33,434 nt of DNA. Origin: an uncultured Clostridium sp. GTDB lineage: Bacteria > Bacillota > Clostridia > Oscillospirales > Butyricicoccaceae. The notes under the pieces were generated by a model. It did not search any database, was not told where the DNA came from, and saw only the letters and a list, made by a program, of their open reading frames with translations. The DNA is taken from assembly GCA_947427035.1 (NCBI GenBank), contig CANEGK010000029.1, positions 1 to 33,434 of the forward strand, written 5' to 3'. A program made the translations under genes and the position numbers. This document shows, piece by piece, positions 1-9,437 of this stretch (position 1 is the stretch's first letter; every line of letters begins with the position of its first letter).

Positions 1-18
1 CAGCATTTCTTTTTTCAT
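1..18 (-). CDS. start of an unidentified gene (cut by window edge)
   Basis: Only six codons are visible (M-K-K-E-M-L). The start is supported by a strong ribosome binding site, AAGGAGGGAG, about seven bases upstream of the ATG. It follows rdgB after 38 bases on the same strand, so it is probably the next gene of the smc-ftsY-rph-rdgB transcript. In related genomes this slot often holds a metallophosphoesterase, but six residues cannot identify it. Confidence 0.5.
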
Positions 19-56
19 GCCGCTCCCTCCTTAAGTGGCAAATTGTCGGAACAAAG

Positions 57-644
57 CTACCGGATTTCTTCTTTTAGACGTTCGGCAAAGGCAAAAAGTG
101 CCTGCGCGCGGTGAGAAATTGCATTTTTTCTGTCAGCCGGCAGCTCGGCAAAGGTCATGCCCTCCCGCGGCGCAAAAAACACCGGGTCATAGCCAAAGCC
201 GCCCTCGCCCCGCGTCTGCCGCAAAATGACGCCTTCGCACTCGCCGCGCGTCACCAGCTCGCGGCCGTCGGGGAACACGCAGGCCACCGCCGACACAAAG
301 CGGGCCGTGCGCTTTTCGTCGGGCACGGACTCCATATTTTTCAGCAGAAAAGCCACACGATCGGCGTCGCTGCCCGGGCAATAACGCGCCGAGCGCACGC
401 CGGGCGCGCCGTCCAGCGCGTCGACCATCAGCCCGGAATCGTCGGCAACAGCGGGCAATCCGGCGGCCCGGCAGGCGCTGCGCGCTTTGATGAGGGCGTT
501 TTGCTCAAAGGTTTCGCCCGTCTCTTCGGGGTCCGACTGCACGCCGCACTCCTTCAGCGACGCGACCTCGTGCCCCTGCGCGCCCAAAATGGCCCGCAGC
601 TCTTTTAGCTTCTTTGGGTTGTTGCTCGCCAGAATAAACCGCAT
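57..644 (-). CDS. rdgB: XTP/dITP diphosphohydrolase (non-canonical purine NTP pyrophosphatase)
   Basis: The protein hydrolyses dITP, XTP and related damaged purine nucleotides to monophosphates, keeping them out of DNA and RNA. It starts with the family signature ILASNNPKKLKEL, has the VADDSGLMVDALDGAPGV motif near residue 70, a GFGYDPVF motif near residue 150, and the SHRAQA motif close to the end. About 195 residues is the usual length. I chose the ATG at 644 because family members begin right at this strand. A GTG nine bases upstream (653) overlaps the rph stop as GTGA and is a possible alternative. The rph-rdgB pairing is common in Bacillota and suggests translational coupling. Confidence 0.95.
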   Translation of the reverse strand: MRFILASNNPKKLKELRAILGAQGHEVASLKECGVQSDPEETGETFEQNALIKARSACRAAGLPAVADDSGLMVDALDGAPGVRSARYCPGSDADRVAFLLKNMESVPDEKRTARFVSAVACVFPDGRELVTRGECEGVILRQTRGEGGFGYDPVFFAPREGMTFAELPADRKNAISHRAQALFAFAERLKEEIR

Positions 645-649
645 GGCGC

Positions 650-1378
<729 letters not shown>

Positions 1379-1445
1379 TTTCAACACCTCTTTTTTGAAT
1401 CGATACAAAAACGCGCCGGAATCGCCTTATAAAGCTGCCGGAACC

Positions 1446-2351
1446 CTATTCAAAAAACGCCCGGACAAACTCGCGCGCGTCAAACTCCAGCAAATCCTCG
1501 GCCTTTTCGCCCACGCCGATGTACTGTACGGGAACGCCCAGCCGCGACGACACGTTGATGGCGATGCCGCCCTTGGCCGTCCCGTCCAGCTTGGTGATGA
1601 CAACCCCCGTCAGATGCGCCGCCTCGTTAAAGGCGTCGGCCTGTACCAGCGCGTTCTGGCCCGTCGTCGCGTCGAGCACCAGCAGGGTTTCACGGTCGGC
1701 GTCAGGCAGCTCGCGCTCGATGACGCGGTTCATCTTGCTCAGCTCGTTCATTAGGTTCTGCTTGTTGTGCAGCCGTCCCGCCGTGTCGCAGATGACGACG
1801 TCGACCTTTCGCGCTTTGGCGGCCGACAGCGCGTCAAAAATGACGGCCGACGGGTCGGCGCCCTCGCTGTGGCGGACGATGTCGGCGCCGCAGCGCCCGC
1901 TCCACACCGTCAGCTGATCGGCCGCTGCGGCACGGAAGGTGTCGGCTGCGGCAAAGAGCACCTTCTTGCCCTGCTCCGCCAGCTTCTGCCCCAGCTTGCC
2001 GATGGTCGTCGTCTTGCCGACGCCGTTGACGCCGACCACCAGAATGACCGACGGCCGGGTCGACAGCCGCAGGCCGTCGCTCTGGGTCATACGCGCGGCC
2101 AGAATATCGCACAGCGCGTCGACGACCTGCTCGCGCGTCTGCAAATTGTCGAGCTTGGCGCGCTGGCGCAGCTCTTCGGTCGTTTCGGCGGCAAGGGCCG
2201 CGCCCATATCGGCCATGACCATAGCGTCCTCCAAATCCTCCAGCAGCTCCTCGTCGACGCTGCGGAAGTTGGCGAGCACGGCATTCAGTTGGCCGCCGGC
2301 CGCCTCTTTGGTCTTTTTCAGTCCCTCGCGGATTTTGTCAAAAAAGCTCAT
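1446..2351 (-). CDS. ftsY: signal recognition particle receptor FtsY
   Basis: FtsY is the membrane-associated SRP receptor GTPase that docks ribosome-SRP complexes to the Sec translocon. The 301-residue protein has a short N-terminal A region, the helical N domain (to about residue 95) and the G domain. Visible GTPase motifs are G1 GVNGVGKTTT at 107-116, DTFRAAA at 137, DTAGR at 189-193 and TKLDGTAKGG at 253-262. The short acidic A domain is typical of Bacillota. It starts 11 bases after the smc stop, the usual smc-ftsY coupling. Confidence 0.97.
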   Translation of the reverse strand: MSFFDKIREGLKKTKEAAGGQLNAVLANFRSVDEELLEDLEDAMVMADMGAALAAETTEELRQRAKLDNLQTREQVVDALCDILAARMTQSDGLRLSTRPSVILVVGVNGVGKTTTIGKLGQKLAEQGKKVLFAAADTFRAAAADQLTVWSGRCGADIVRHSEGADPSAVIFDALSAAKARKVDVVICDTAGRLHNKQNLMNELSKMNRVIERELPDADRETLLVLDATTGQNALVQADAFNEAAHLTGVVITKLDGTAKGGIAINVSSRLGVPVQYIGVGEKAEDLLEFDAREFVRAFFE

Positions 2352-2362
2352 ATTGTCGCTCC

Positions 2363-5300
2363 TTATGTCACTTTCATCCTGATCTTCTCTTCCACCTCGC
2401 CGAGGTTGAGGGCAAGCAGCTTGGAAACGCCCTGCTCCTGCATGGTGACGCCGTAAAGGATATCGCTGCCTTCCATGGTGCCGCGGCGGTGGGTGATGAC
2501 GATGAACTGGGTTTTATCGGTCAGCGTGCGCATGTACTGGATATACCGCAGGACGTTGACGTCGTCGAGCGCCGCCTCAATTTCGTCGAGCACGCAGAAG
2601 GGCGTCGGCCGCACCTTGATGATGGCAAAATACAGTGCAATGGCAACAAAAGCCTTTTCGCCGCCTGACAAGAGCGAGATGGCGCGCATGGATTTTCCCG
2701 GCAGCTCGACTTTGATTTCAATGCCGCAGTTCAAAACGTCGCGTTCATCTTCGAGCTGCAAATAGGCGTTGCCGCCGCCGAAAATCTCGCGGAAGGTGTC
2801 GCGGAAGCTGTCGTTGATGGCCGCAAACTGCTGCGCAAAAATCTGTTCCATGTTGCGCGTCAGCTCGGAAATGACGCCGACGAGTTCGCCGCGCGCCTTT
2901 TCCAAATCGTCCTTCTGGGCCGACAGGAACTCATACCGTTCGCTGACCTTGGCGTATTCTTCAATGGCGCCGACATTGACGTCGCCCAGCTTTTTGATGT
3001 CGGCGCGAATTTCGCCGATGCGCCTGTTGGCGCGCGGCAGGCTGTCCAGCGGTACGCGGACCTCTTCAGCCGTGGTGCGCGTCAGCTCGTAGTTTTCCCA
3101 CAGCCGATCCAAAAACTGGCTCTCTTCCATTTCGATCTGGGTCTTCTTGTTTTCCAAGCGGGCGCGCTCGCGCTCCATGTTCAAAAGTTCGGTGTTTTTG
3201 CCCTGCGCCTGTTTTTCGCACTTCTGCTTCTGCCCTTCTATGCGCAGCTTTTCCTCCACCGCACTTTTCAGCAGGCGGTTTTTCTGCTCCAGCCCCTGGC
3301 GCCGCTGCGCCAAATCGTCTTCGCGCCCGCGCAGCGCCTGCCGCAACTCTTCGTTCTGGGCGCGGATGGCCGCAATGGCATTCTCTTTGCTGCGGCGATC
3401 GCCCGACAGCGCCTGCCGCAGCTCTTCCAGCTGGCGAAGCGCCTCGCGCAGCGCGCTATGTTCGCTCTGTACCGAAGCCAATTCGGCCCGCTTTTCGGCG
3501 GCCAAATCACCCAAACGCCCGCGCTCATCCGCCGCGGCCTCCATACCGCCGGTCAGCTCGTCCAGCGTCCTTTGCAGACGCTGTGCTTCGGCCATATGCG
3601 ACTTTTCCGTCTCGGCCAGCGCGGCATCGCGCGCCGCGATCTCATCAAACCGGGCCGAAAGCCCGGCCTCTTCCTGCTCCAGGCCCTCAAGCCGCGCCCG
3701 CAGGCTGGAAAGCAGCGCGCCGTGCTGGCTTTGCTCGGCCCGCGCGGCCAGCAGCGCGTCTTCTGCCGCGCGCTTCTCCTCTTCCGCAACGCCCGATTCA
3801 TACTGCGCCTTTTCCAGCTCGCGCCGCGCTTCGCCCAGACGGCGTTCGGCCTGTTCCAGCGTGCCGCCCATCTCGCCTACTTCACGCTCGAGGCGCTCCA
3901 GCTCATTTTTCCGCGCCAACGCGCCGACGTTTTTGTTGAGGCTGCCGCCCGTCATGGCGCCCGATGTCTGAATGAGCTGGCCGTCCAGCGTGACGATGCG
4001 CACGCCGTAGCCCGTCTGCCGCGCCAGCGCAATGGCGTTGTCAATGTGATCGACGACGGCGGTGCCCGCCAAAAGGCTGCCGACCAGCTCCCGATAGTGC
4101 CCGTCGCACTCGGTCAGCTCGTCGGCATACCCCAGAAAGCCGGGCGTGCCTGCCAAATCGCGCCGCGCGCCCCTGCGGGGTTTGACGGCGGTCAGCGGCA
4201 AAAAGGTGGCGCGGCCGTGGTCGCCCGCCTTCAGATAGGCGATAGCGCGTTTGGCCGACTGCTCGTCGTCGGTGACGACATTCTGCATGGCGGCGCCCAG
4301 CGCGATTTCCACGGCGACCGCCACGTCGTCCCGCACGGTGATGAGCCGTGAAACCGGGCCGTGAATGCCGCCCAGCGCGCCGCTCTTTTCTGCCGACATG
4401 ACCTTCTTAACGGCATGAGAAAAGCCCTCATATTCGCGCTCCATGGCCCGAAGCAGGTTGAGCCGGTCGGCCTTTGCGTTGCGCTCGCGCGTCAGGCGCT
4501 CCAGCGTCTGGCGAAGCTCTTCCACCTTCTTCGCGCGGCTTTCACAGCGCAGGGCGTAGCCGCGCAGCATGTTTTCCGCCGCCGCCTTTTTCTCTTCGCC
4601 CTCTTCGATGCGCTGCGCTATCTGCCGCGCGCGTTCCTCTTCACTTTGCAGCCGGTCTGCGGCATCCGCCTTTTCGCGCCCCATGTCCTGTTCGCGGGTG
4701 CGAAGCTCCTGCGCGCCGCTTTGCAGTCCTGCGCGCTCCAAAGCGCTTTGACGCGCCGTCTGCTCTTCCAGGCTGACGCTCAGACGCAATCCTTCAATGC
4801 GCTCGAGCAGCCCGGCGCTTTCGCTCGCCGCCTTCTGCGCCTGCGCCGCAATGCCATTGAGCTCGTCCTGCAATACCCCGGCGCGCTGCTCCAGCTCGGC
4901 CATACGCGCGCGGCGTTCGGCCTGCTGCGCTTCCAGCGACTGGGCCCTGCCTTCGCTTTCGCTCAGCTCGCGCAGATGCGCCTGCACATTGTCCTCATTG
5001 TTTTTCAGGTTGGCCTGGCAGACGGCAATGGCCTGCTGCACCTCGCCTATGGCGTTTTCCGCCCCGCGTATTTCCTCGCGCACCCGATCGGCCTGCCGAT
5101 CCTTGTCCTGCATTTCCTGTGACAGCGCCTCGGCGCGGGCATACAAATCCTCGAGTTCGCTGCGGCGGGCCGCCAGCAGGCGCTCTGCGTTGTCAAAATC
5201 GGTCTGCACGCGCGCAAGGTTCTCTTTGACGCTTTCCAACCCTGCCAGCCATACCGAAACCTCAAGCACGCGCAGCTCGTCGCGCAACAGCAGAAAGCTG

Positions 5301-5938
5301 CGCGCCTTTTCTGCCTGCGCTTTGAGCGGGCCGACCTGCCCCTCGAGCTCGGTGACAATGTCGCGGATGCGCACCAGGTTCTCCTCGGCCGTTTGCAGCC
5401 GGCGCTCGCTCTCTTCCTTACGGTAGCGGAACTTAGAGATTCCGGCCGCCTCTTCAAAAATCTCACGGCGGTCGGCGCTTTTGACCGATAATATCTCGTC
5501 AATACGGCCCTGGCCGATGATGGAATAGCCGTCGCGCCCCAGGCCGGTGTCCATAAAGGTTTCGTGGATATCTTTGAGCCGCACCGAGCGGCGGTTGATG
5601 AAAAACTCGCTGTCGCCCGAGCGGTAGTAGCGGCGCGTGACGGTGACCTCGGCATAATCCAGTTCCAGGGCGCGGTCGCCGTTGTCCAGCGTCAGCGATA
5701 CCTCGCAATATCCCTGCGGGGGCCGGCGCAGCGTGCCGCCGAAAATGACGTCCTGCATCTTGCCGCCGCGCAGCGTTTTGGTCGACTGCTCGCCCAGCAC
5801 CCACCGGATGGCATCGACAATATTGGATTTTCCGCTGCCGTTGGGCCCGACAATGGCGCTGATGCCCGCGCTGAACTCGAGCAGCGTTTTGTCCGGAAAG
5901 GACTTGAACCCCTGGATTTCAATGGATTTAAGGTACAC
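2363..5938 (-). CDS. smc: chromosome segregation SMC ATPase
   Basis: SMC forms the condensin dimer, with ScpA/ScpB as known partners, that organises and segregates the chromosome. The 1191 residues show the full layout. Walker A GPNGSGKSN is at 31-39. Two long coiled-coil arms, rich in Glu, Arg, Ala and Gln, flank a hinge at roughly 490-680, with GxxGGSL at the hinge end. The ABC signature LSGGEKA starts at 1090, and Walker B FCVLDEIEAALDD is around 1114-1126. The start is a GTG preceded by AGAGGTGAAAC. A sigma-A promoter lies 47 bases upstream, so smc heads the smc-ftsY-rph-rdgB operon. Confidence 0.98.
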   Translation of the reverse strand: MYLKSIEIQGFKSFPDKTLLEFSAGISAIVGPNGSGKSNIVDAIRWVLGEQSTKTLRGGKMQDVIFGGTLRRPPQGYCEVSLTLDNGDRALELDYAEVTVTRRYYRSGDSEFFINRRSVRLKDIHETFMDTGLGRDGYSIIGQGRIDEILSVKSADRREIFEEAAGISKFRYRKEESERRLQTAEENLVRIRDIVTELEGQVGPLKAQAEKARSFLLLRDELRVLEVSVWLAGLESVKENLARVQTDFDNAERLLAARRSELEDLYARAEALSQEMQDKDRQADRVREEIRGAENAIGEVQQAIAVCQANLKNNEDNVQAHLRELSESEGRAQSLEAQQAERRARMAELEQRAGVLQDELNGIAAQAQKAASESAGLLERIEGLRLSVSLEEQTARQSALERAGLQSGAQELRTREQDMGREKADAADRLQSEEERARQIAQRIEEGEEKKAAAENMLRGYALRCESRAKKVEELRQTLERLTRERNAKADRLNLLRAMEREYEGFSHAVKKVMSAEKSGALGGIHGPVSRLITVRDDVAVAVEIALGAAMQNVVTDDEQSAKRAIAYLKAGDHGRATFLPLTAVKPRRGARRDLAGTPGFLGYADELTECDGHYRELVGSLLAGTAVVDHIDNAIALARQTGYGVRIVTLDGQLIQTSGAMTGGSLNKNVGALARKNELERLEREVGEMGGTLEQAERRLGEARRELEKAQYESGVAEEEKRAAEDALLAARAEQSQHGALLSSLRARLEGLEQEEAGLSARFDEIAARDAALAETEKSHMAEAQRLQRTLDELTGGMEAAADERGRLGDLAAEKRAELASVQSEHSALREALRQLEELRQALSGDRRSKENAIAAIRAQNEELRQALRGREDDLAQRRQGLEQKNRLLKSAVEEKLRIEGQKQKCEKQAQGKNTELLNMERERARLENKKTQIEMEESQFLDRLWENYELTRTTAEEVRVPLDSLPRANRRIGEIRADIKKLGDVNVGAIEEYAKVSERYEFLSAQKDDLEKARGELVGVISELTRNMEQIFAQQFAAINDSFRDTFREIFGGGNAYLQLEDERDVLNCGIEIKVELPGKSMRAISLLSGGEKAFVAIALYFAIIKVRPTPFCVLDEIEAALDDVNVLRYIQYMRTLTDKTQFIVITHRRGTMEGSDILYGVTMQEQGVSKLLALNLGEVEEKIRMKVT

Positions 5939-5984
5939 CGTTTCACCTCTTTGCGCCGGTGTGCGGCGCTGTGCTTATCTATTT

Positions 5985-6013
5985 ATTGTACCAATATTCT
6001 GTCGCCATTACAA
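5985..6013 (-). promoter_or_regulatory. sigma-A-type promoter of smc operon
   Basis: On the minus strand the sequence reads TTGTAA, a 17-base spacer, then TACAAT. It lies about 47 bases upstream of the smc GTG and just after the rnc terminator hairpin, so it is well placed to restart transcription. Confidence 0.65.
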
Positions 6014-6026
6014 CAAAAACATGAAA

Positions 6027-6068
6027 AAGAAGTCTTTGAAAGCTTGCAAAAGCCCTCAAAGACTTCTT
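6027..6068 (-). terminator. intrinsic terminator after rnc
   Basis: Perfect 13-bp arms at 6027-6039 and 6056-6068 (AAGAAGTCTTTGA and its complement) flank a 16-base loop. On the minus strand the hairpin begins at the rnc stop codon and is followed by a T-rich run. The A/T content of the stem weakens it a little. Confidence 0.65.
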
Positions 6069-6069
6069 C

Positions 6070-6750
6070 TTATTCGCCCATCAGCTCCAGCGCGGCGCGG
6101 GCTGCGGCCTGCTCGGCCTGCTTTTTGCTGCGCCCCTCGCCTTCGGCAATGACATTGGAATTAATCAGCAGTTGAATGACAAAACGCTTGTCGTGGTCGG
6201 GGCCCCGCTCTTCTTTCATGCGGTATTCCAGCGTTTCCTCGTGATTTTTCTGCACGATTTCCTGAAGCGCCGTCTTGTAGTCGACCACGCGGCCCATACG
6301 CACCGTCTCCGCCGCCTTGCTGCGGATAAAATCGAGGATAAATCCGCGTGCGGCGTCCATGCCGCCGTCCAGATACAGCGCAGCCAGCACCGCCTCGACG
6401 GCGTCGGCCAGCACCGACGGCCGGCTGCTTCCGCCCCCGGCCCGCTCGCCCCTGCCGAGCAGCAGATGCTCGCCCAAACCTATCTGGCAGGCAAACTCGT
6501 AAAGCGAGCTTTCACACACAATAGCAGCGCGCAGCTTTGTTAAATCGCCCTCGGGCAGGCCGTCATATTCGGAATAAATGGCGTCGGCGCAAATGAGCCC
6601 CAGCACCGAATCGCCCAGAAACTCCAGCCGCTCGTTGCTCAGCGCGCCGCGGTCGCGGTTCTCATTGGCATAGGAGCTGTGGGTCAGCGCGTTTTGTAAA
6701 AGGCCCTTGTCACGGAATTCATAGGGATACGCGCCAAACAGTTTACTCAT
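6070..6750 (-). CDS. rnc: ribonuclease III
   Basis: RNase III cleaves double-stranded RNA, including rRNA precursors. The 226-residue protein has the catalytic signature ERLEFLGDSVLG at residues 40-51, the second acidic cluster in SVLADAVEAVLAALYLDGG, and a C-terminal dsRNA-binding domain ending in GEGRSKKQAEQAAARAALE. The ATG at 6750 has AGAGGA six to seven bases upstream. A TTG six bases earlier overlaps the acpP stop but is too close to that site. acpP-rnc is the conserved Bacillota order. Confidence 0.97.
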   Translation of the reverse strand: MSKLFGAYPYEFRDKGLLQNALTHSSYANENRDRGALSNERLEFLGDSVLGLICADAIYSEYDGLPEGDLTKLRAAIVCESSLYEFACQIGLGEHLLLGRGERAGGGSSRPSVLADAVEAVLAALYLDGGMDAARGFILDFIRSKAAETVRMGRVVDYKTALQEIVQKNHEETLEYRMKEERGPDHDKRFVIQLLINSNVIAEGEGRSKKQAEQAAARAALELMGE

Positions 6751-6752
6751 GT

Positions 6753-6989
6753 TCAATCCTCTACATGGCTTTTGATATACTCGACGACATCACCGATGGT
6801 TTTGATGTTTTCCAGCGCGTTTTCCTCGATTTCGCCCAGGTGGAATTCATCTTCGACCGCCATCATCAGCTCGACGATGTCAATGGAGTCAGCGTTATAA
6901 TCATCGACAAATGAAGTTTCCATCGTCACTTCGTCCGGATCGACGCCAAACTGGTTGGCCACCAGCTCGCACAGCTTATCAAAAATCAT
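6753..6989 (-). CDS. acpP: acyl carrier protein
   Basis: This is the carrier for growing acyl chains in type II fatty acid synthesis. It is a 78-residue acidic four-helix protein. The phosphopantetheine attachment site is Ser35 in the sequence ADSID, where most homologues have DSL; Ile for Leu is a mild change seen in other ACPs. It sits between plsX (phospholipid synthesis) and rnc, the classic arrangement, and has its own promoter just upstream. Confidence 0.96.
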   Translation of the reverse strand: MIFDKLCELVANQFGVDPDEVTMETSFVDDYNADSIDIVELMMAVEDEFHLGEIEENALENIKTIGDVVEYIKSHVED

Positions 6990-7059
6990 TCAAATCACCT
7001 CCAGCACAGATGGTGCCGCCAGCTGACACAACGCGGCCGACGGTATTGTTTATGCATGG

Positions 7060-7088
7060 ATTATAGCAGAGCTTTTTCTCTTTGTCTA
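7060..7088 (-). promoter_or_regulatory. sigma-A-type promoter of acpP-rnc
   Basis: On the minus strand: TAGACA, 17 bases, then a perfect TATAAT. It begins 12 bases beyond the plsX stop and leaves a leader of about 65 bases before the acpP ATG. This is the best-matching promoter in the window. Confidence 0.75.
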
Positions 7089-7099
7089 CTGCTTTTTTG

Positions 7100-8122
7100 T
7101 CAGCTTTCGCTGGACCCCTTCAGCTCGCCGATACTGCGCTCGATATCGGCCACGACGCCGCTTTCGGTGTAAATGACGGCCTGGCGGACGGCGTTTTTAA
7201 TCGCTTCGGCGCCCGACGAGCCGTGCGCTTTGACAATAGGCTTGCTGATGCCCAGCAGCGGCGCGCCGCCGACCTCGTTGTAATCGAGCATCTTTTTGAA
7301 CTCGCGCAGGCCGGGCTTGACAACGGCGCCGGCCAGCTTGGTCGCGGCGTTTTTCATAAAGATCTCCTTGACTTTCCCGACGAAAAAGAGCCCGACGCCC
7401 TCGATGGTCTTTAAAACGACGTTGCCGGTAAAGCCGTCGCAGATGAGCACATCGGCCGCGCCCTGCGGAATATCGCGCCCTTCGACGTTGCCGACAAAGT
7501 TGATTTTCCCCTCTTCCGCCGCTTTTTTCAGAATTTGATAGGTTTCCCGCAGCGCGTCGGTGCCCTTGGTTTCTTCCGCGCCGTTGTTGATGAGCCCTAC
7601 GCGCGGATTTTTGATGCCCATCTGCTTCTGCGCGTAATAATAGCCCATAAAGGCGAACTGGGTCAGGTATTCGGCGGTGCACTCGACGTTGGCGCCGCAG
7701 TCGACGAGCAGGCTGCCCCCCTTTGCCGTGGGCAGGACGGGCGCCAGCGCGGCGCGGCGCACCCCCTTGATGCGCTTGACAAAGAGCGTTGCGCCCGTCA
7801 AAACGGCGCCGGTGCTGCCGGCGCTCACCATAGCGTCTCCCTCTCCTTCGCCCAGCAGGCGCAGCGCTACGGCCAGCGACGAATCTTTTTTCTGCCGCAC
7901 GGCCGACACCGGATTGTCCTCCATTGTGATAATATCGCTGGCGTGGCGGACGGTGATGCGCGTCGGGTGCTGGGGCGGGTTCTTCTGAAGCAGTGCGCGC
8001 ACGCGCTGCTCGTCGCCGACCAGCAGAATGTCAACGTTCAGCTGATCGGCGGCCAGTACAGCCCCCTTGACAATTTCGTCGGGCGCGTTATCGCCGCCCA
8101 TGGCATCAAGTATGATCTTCAT
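7100..8122 (-). CDS. plsX: phosphate acyltransferase PlsX
   Basis: PlsX converts acyl-ACP to acyl-phosphate, the donor for PlsY in phosphatidic acid synthesis. The 340-residue protein starts with the hallmark [21 protein letters not shown] and contains the conserved GSTGA ([14 protein letters not shown]), GANVECT and [16 protein letters not shown] blocks. The start at 8122 is fixed by GAGGAGG eight bases upstream; it overlaps the trmFO 3' end by 17 bases. It precedes acpP as in most Bacillota. Confidence 0.97.
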   Translation of the reverse strand: MKIILDAMGGDNAPDEIVKGAVLAADQLNVDILLVGDEQRVRALLQKNPPQHPTRITVRHASDIITMEDNPVSAVRQKKDSSLAVALRLLGEGEGDAMVSAGSTGAVLTGATLFVKRIKGVRRAALAPVLPTAKGGSLLVDCGANVECTAEYLTQFAFMGYYYAQKQMGIKNPRVGLINNGAEETKGTDALRETYQILKKAAEEGKINFVGNVEGRDIPQGAADVLICDGFTGNVVLKTIEGVGLFFVGKVKEIFMKNAATKLAGAVVKPGLREFKKMLDYNEVGGAPLLGISKPIVKAHGSSGAEAIKNAVRQAVIYTESGVVADIERSIGELKGSSES

Positions 8123-9437
8123 ATTGCAAATCCTCCTCATACACGGGTCTCAACGCCTCGAGCCGCTCAAGCGCGCGCTGCGCCAGCGCCGTATAACGCT
8201 CACGCTTGCCGCGGATGCGCTCCGGCATGGGGGGCAAGAGGCCAAAATTGATATTCATGGGCTGAAAATCGCCGTTTTCCATGCTGATGTGTAAAGCCAG
8301 CGCGCCCAGCGCCGTTTCAGCCGGGAAATCGATGAGCGCTTTCCCCCTGAGCTGCCGCGCCAGGTTGATGCCGGCGCACAGGCCCGACGCCGCCGATTCA
8401 ATATATCCTTCGACGCCGGTGATTTGGCCGGCAAACCACAGCTCTTCCCGCCCGATGACGCGGTAATACCGGTCAAGCAGGCCGGGCGAACGCAAAAAGC
8501 TGTTGCGGTGCATGACGCCGTAGCGCAGGAACTCCGCCTTTTCCAGCCCGGGTATCATGGAAAACACCCGCCTCTGTTCAGGGAAACGCAGATGGGTCTG
8601 GAATCCGACGATATTGTACATGCTTTTCTGTGCGTTGTCAGCGCGCAGCTGCACCACGGCATAGGGCCGCGCGCCGGTGCGCGGATCGCGCAGTCCCACC
8701 GGCTTCATAGGACCGTAGCGCAGCGTATCCTCCCCCCGGCGGGCCATAACTTCGACAGGCATACAGCCCTCGAACACCTTTTTATCTTCAAAGCCGTGCA
8801 CCGGCGCTTCCTCCGCCGTGCGCAGCGCCTGAACAAAGGCCAGATACTGCGCTTTGTCCATGGGACAGTTGACATAGTCGGCGTCGCCCTTGTCGTAGCG
8901 TGAGGCAAAGTAGGCCTTTTCCATATCAATGCTGTCAAAGGCGACGATCGGGGCTGCCGCGTCGTAAAAATGCAGCGGCTCGCTCTGCCCCAGCGCCTGC
9001 GAAATGCTTTCGGCCAGCGCCCCCTCGGTCAGCGGCCCCGATGCGACAATGACCGGGCCGCCCGGGATGACGTCGACGCGCTCGTTGCGCACGGCGACGC
9101 GCGGGTGCGCGCGCACACGCGCAGTGACCCGCCGGGAAAACTCCCCCCGGTCAACGGCCAGCGCGCCCCCCGCCGGAACGGTACAGCGGTCGGCGCACTG
9201 CATGATGAGGGAGCCCGTGCGCCGCAGCTCTTCCTTCAAAAGCCCGGGCGCGGTGCTCAGCGCGGCGCCGCGCAGCGAGTTGGAGCAGACCAGCTCGGCA
9301 AAAAGCGCGGTATGGTGCGCGGGCGACGGTTCCGCAGGGCGCATTTCATACAGCGTGACGTCGACGCCGCGCTGGGCAAGCTGCCACGCCGCCTCGCTGC
9401 CGGCCAGGCCCGCCCCGATGACAACGGCCTTACTCAT
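8106..9437 (-). CDS. trmFO: methylenetetrahydrofolate-tRNA-(uracil-54-C5)-methyltransferase TrmFO
   Basis: TrmFO is the folate- and FAD-dependent enzyme that makes ribothymidine at tRNA position 54 in Gram-positive bacteria. The 443-residue protein opens with the FAD-binding motif [17 protein letters not shown], followed by CSNSLRG and the family blocks [31 protein letters not shown] and NINFGLLP. Its start overlaps the topA stop by 8 bases, and topA-trmFO adjacency is typical of Bacillota. Confidence 0.96.
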   Translation of the reverse strand: MSKAVVIGAGLAGSEAAWQLAQRGVDVTLYEMRPAEPSPAHHTALFAELVCSNSLRGAALSTAPGLLKEELRRTGSLIMQCADRCTVPAGGALAVDRGEFSRRVTARVRAHPRVAVRNERVDVIPGGPVIVASGPLTEGALAESISQALGQSEPLHFYDAAAPIVAFDSIDMEKAYFASRYDKGDADYVNCPMDKAQYLAFVQALRTAEEAPVHGFEDKKVFEGCMPVEVMARRGEDTLRYGPMKPVGLRDPRTGARPYAVVQLRADNAQKSMYNIVGFQTHLRFPEQRRVFSMIPGLEKAEFLRYGVMHRNSFLRSPGLLDRYYRVIGREELWFAGQITGVEGYIESAASGLCAGINLARQLRGKALIDFPAETALGALALHISMENGDFQPMNINFGLLPPMPERIRGKRERYTALAQRALERLEALRPVYEEDLQYEDHT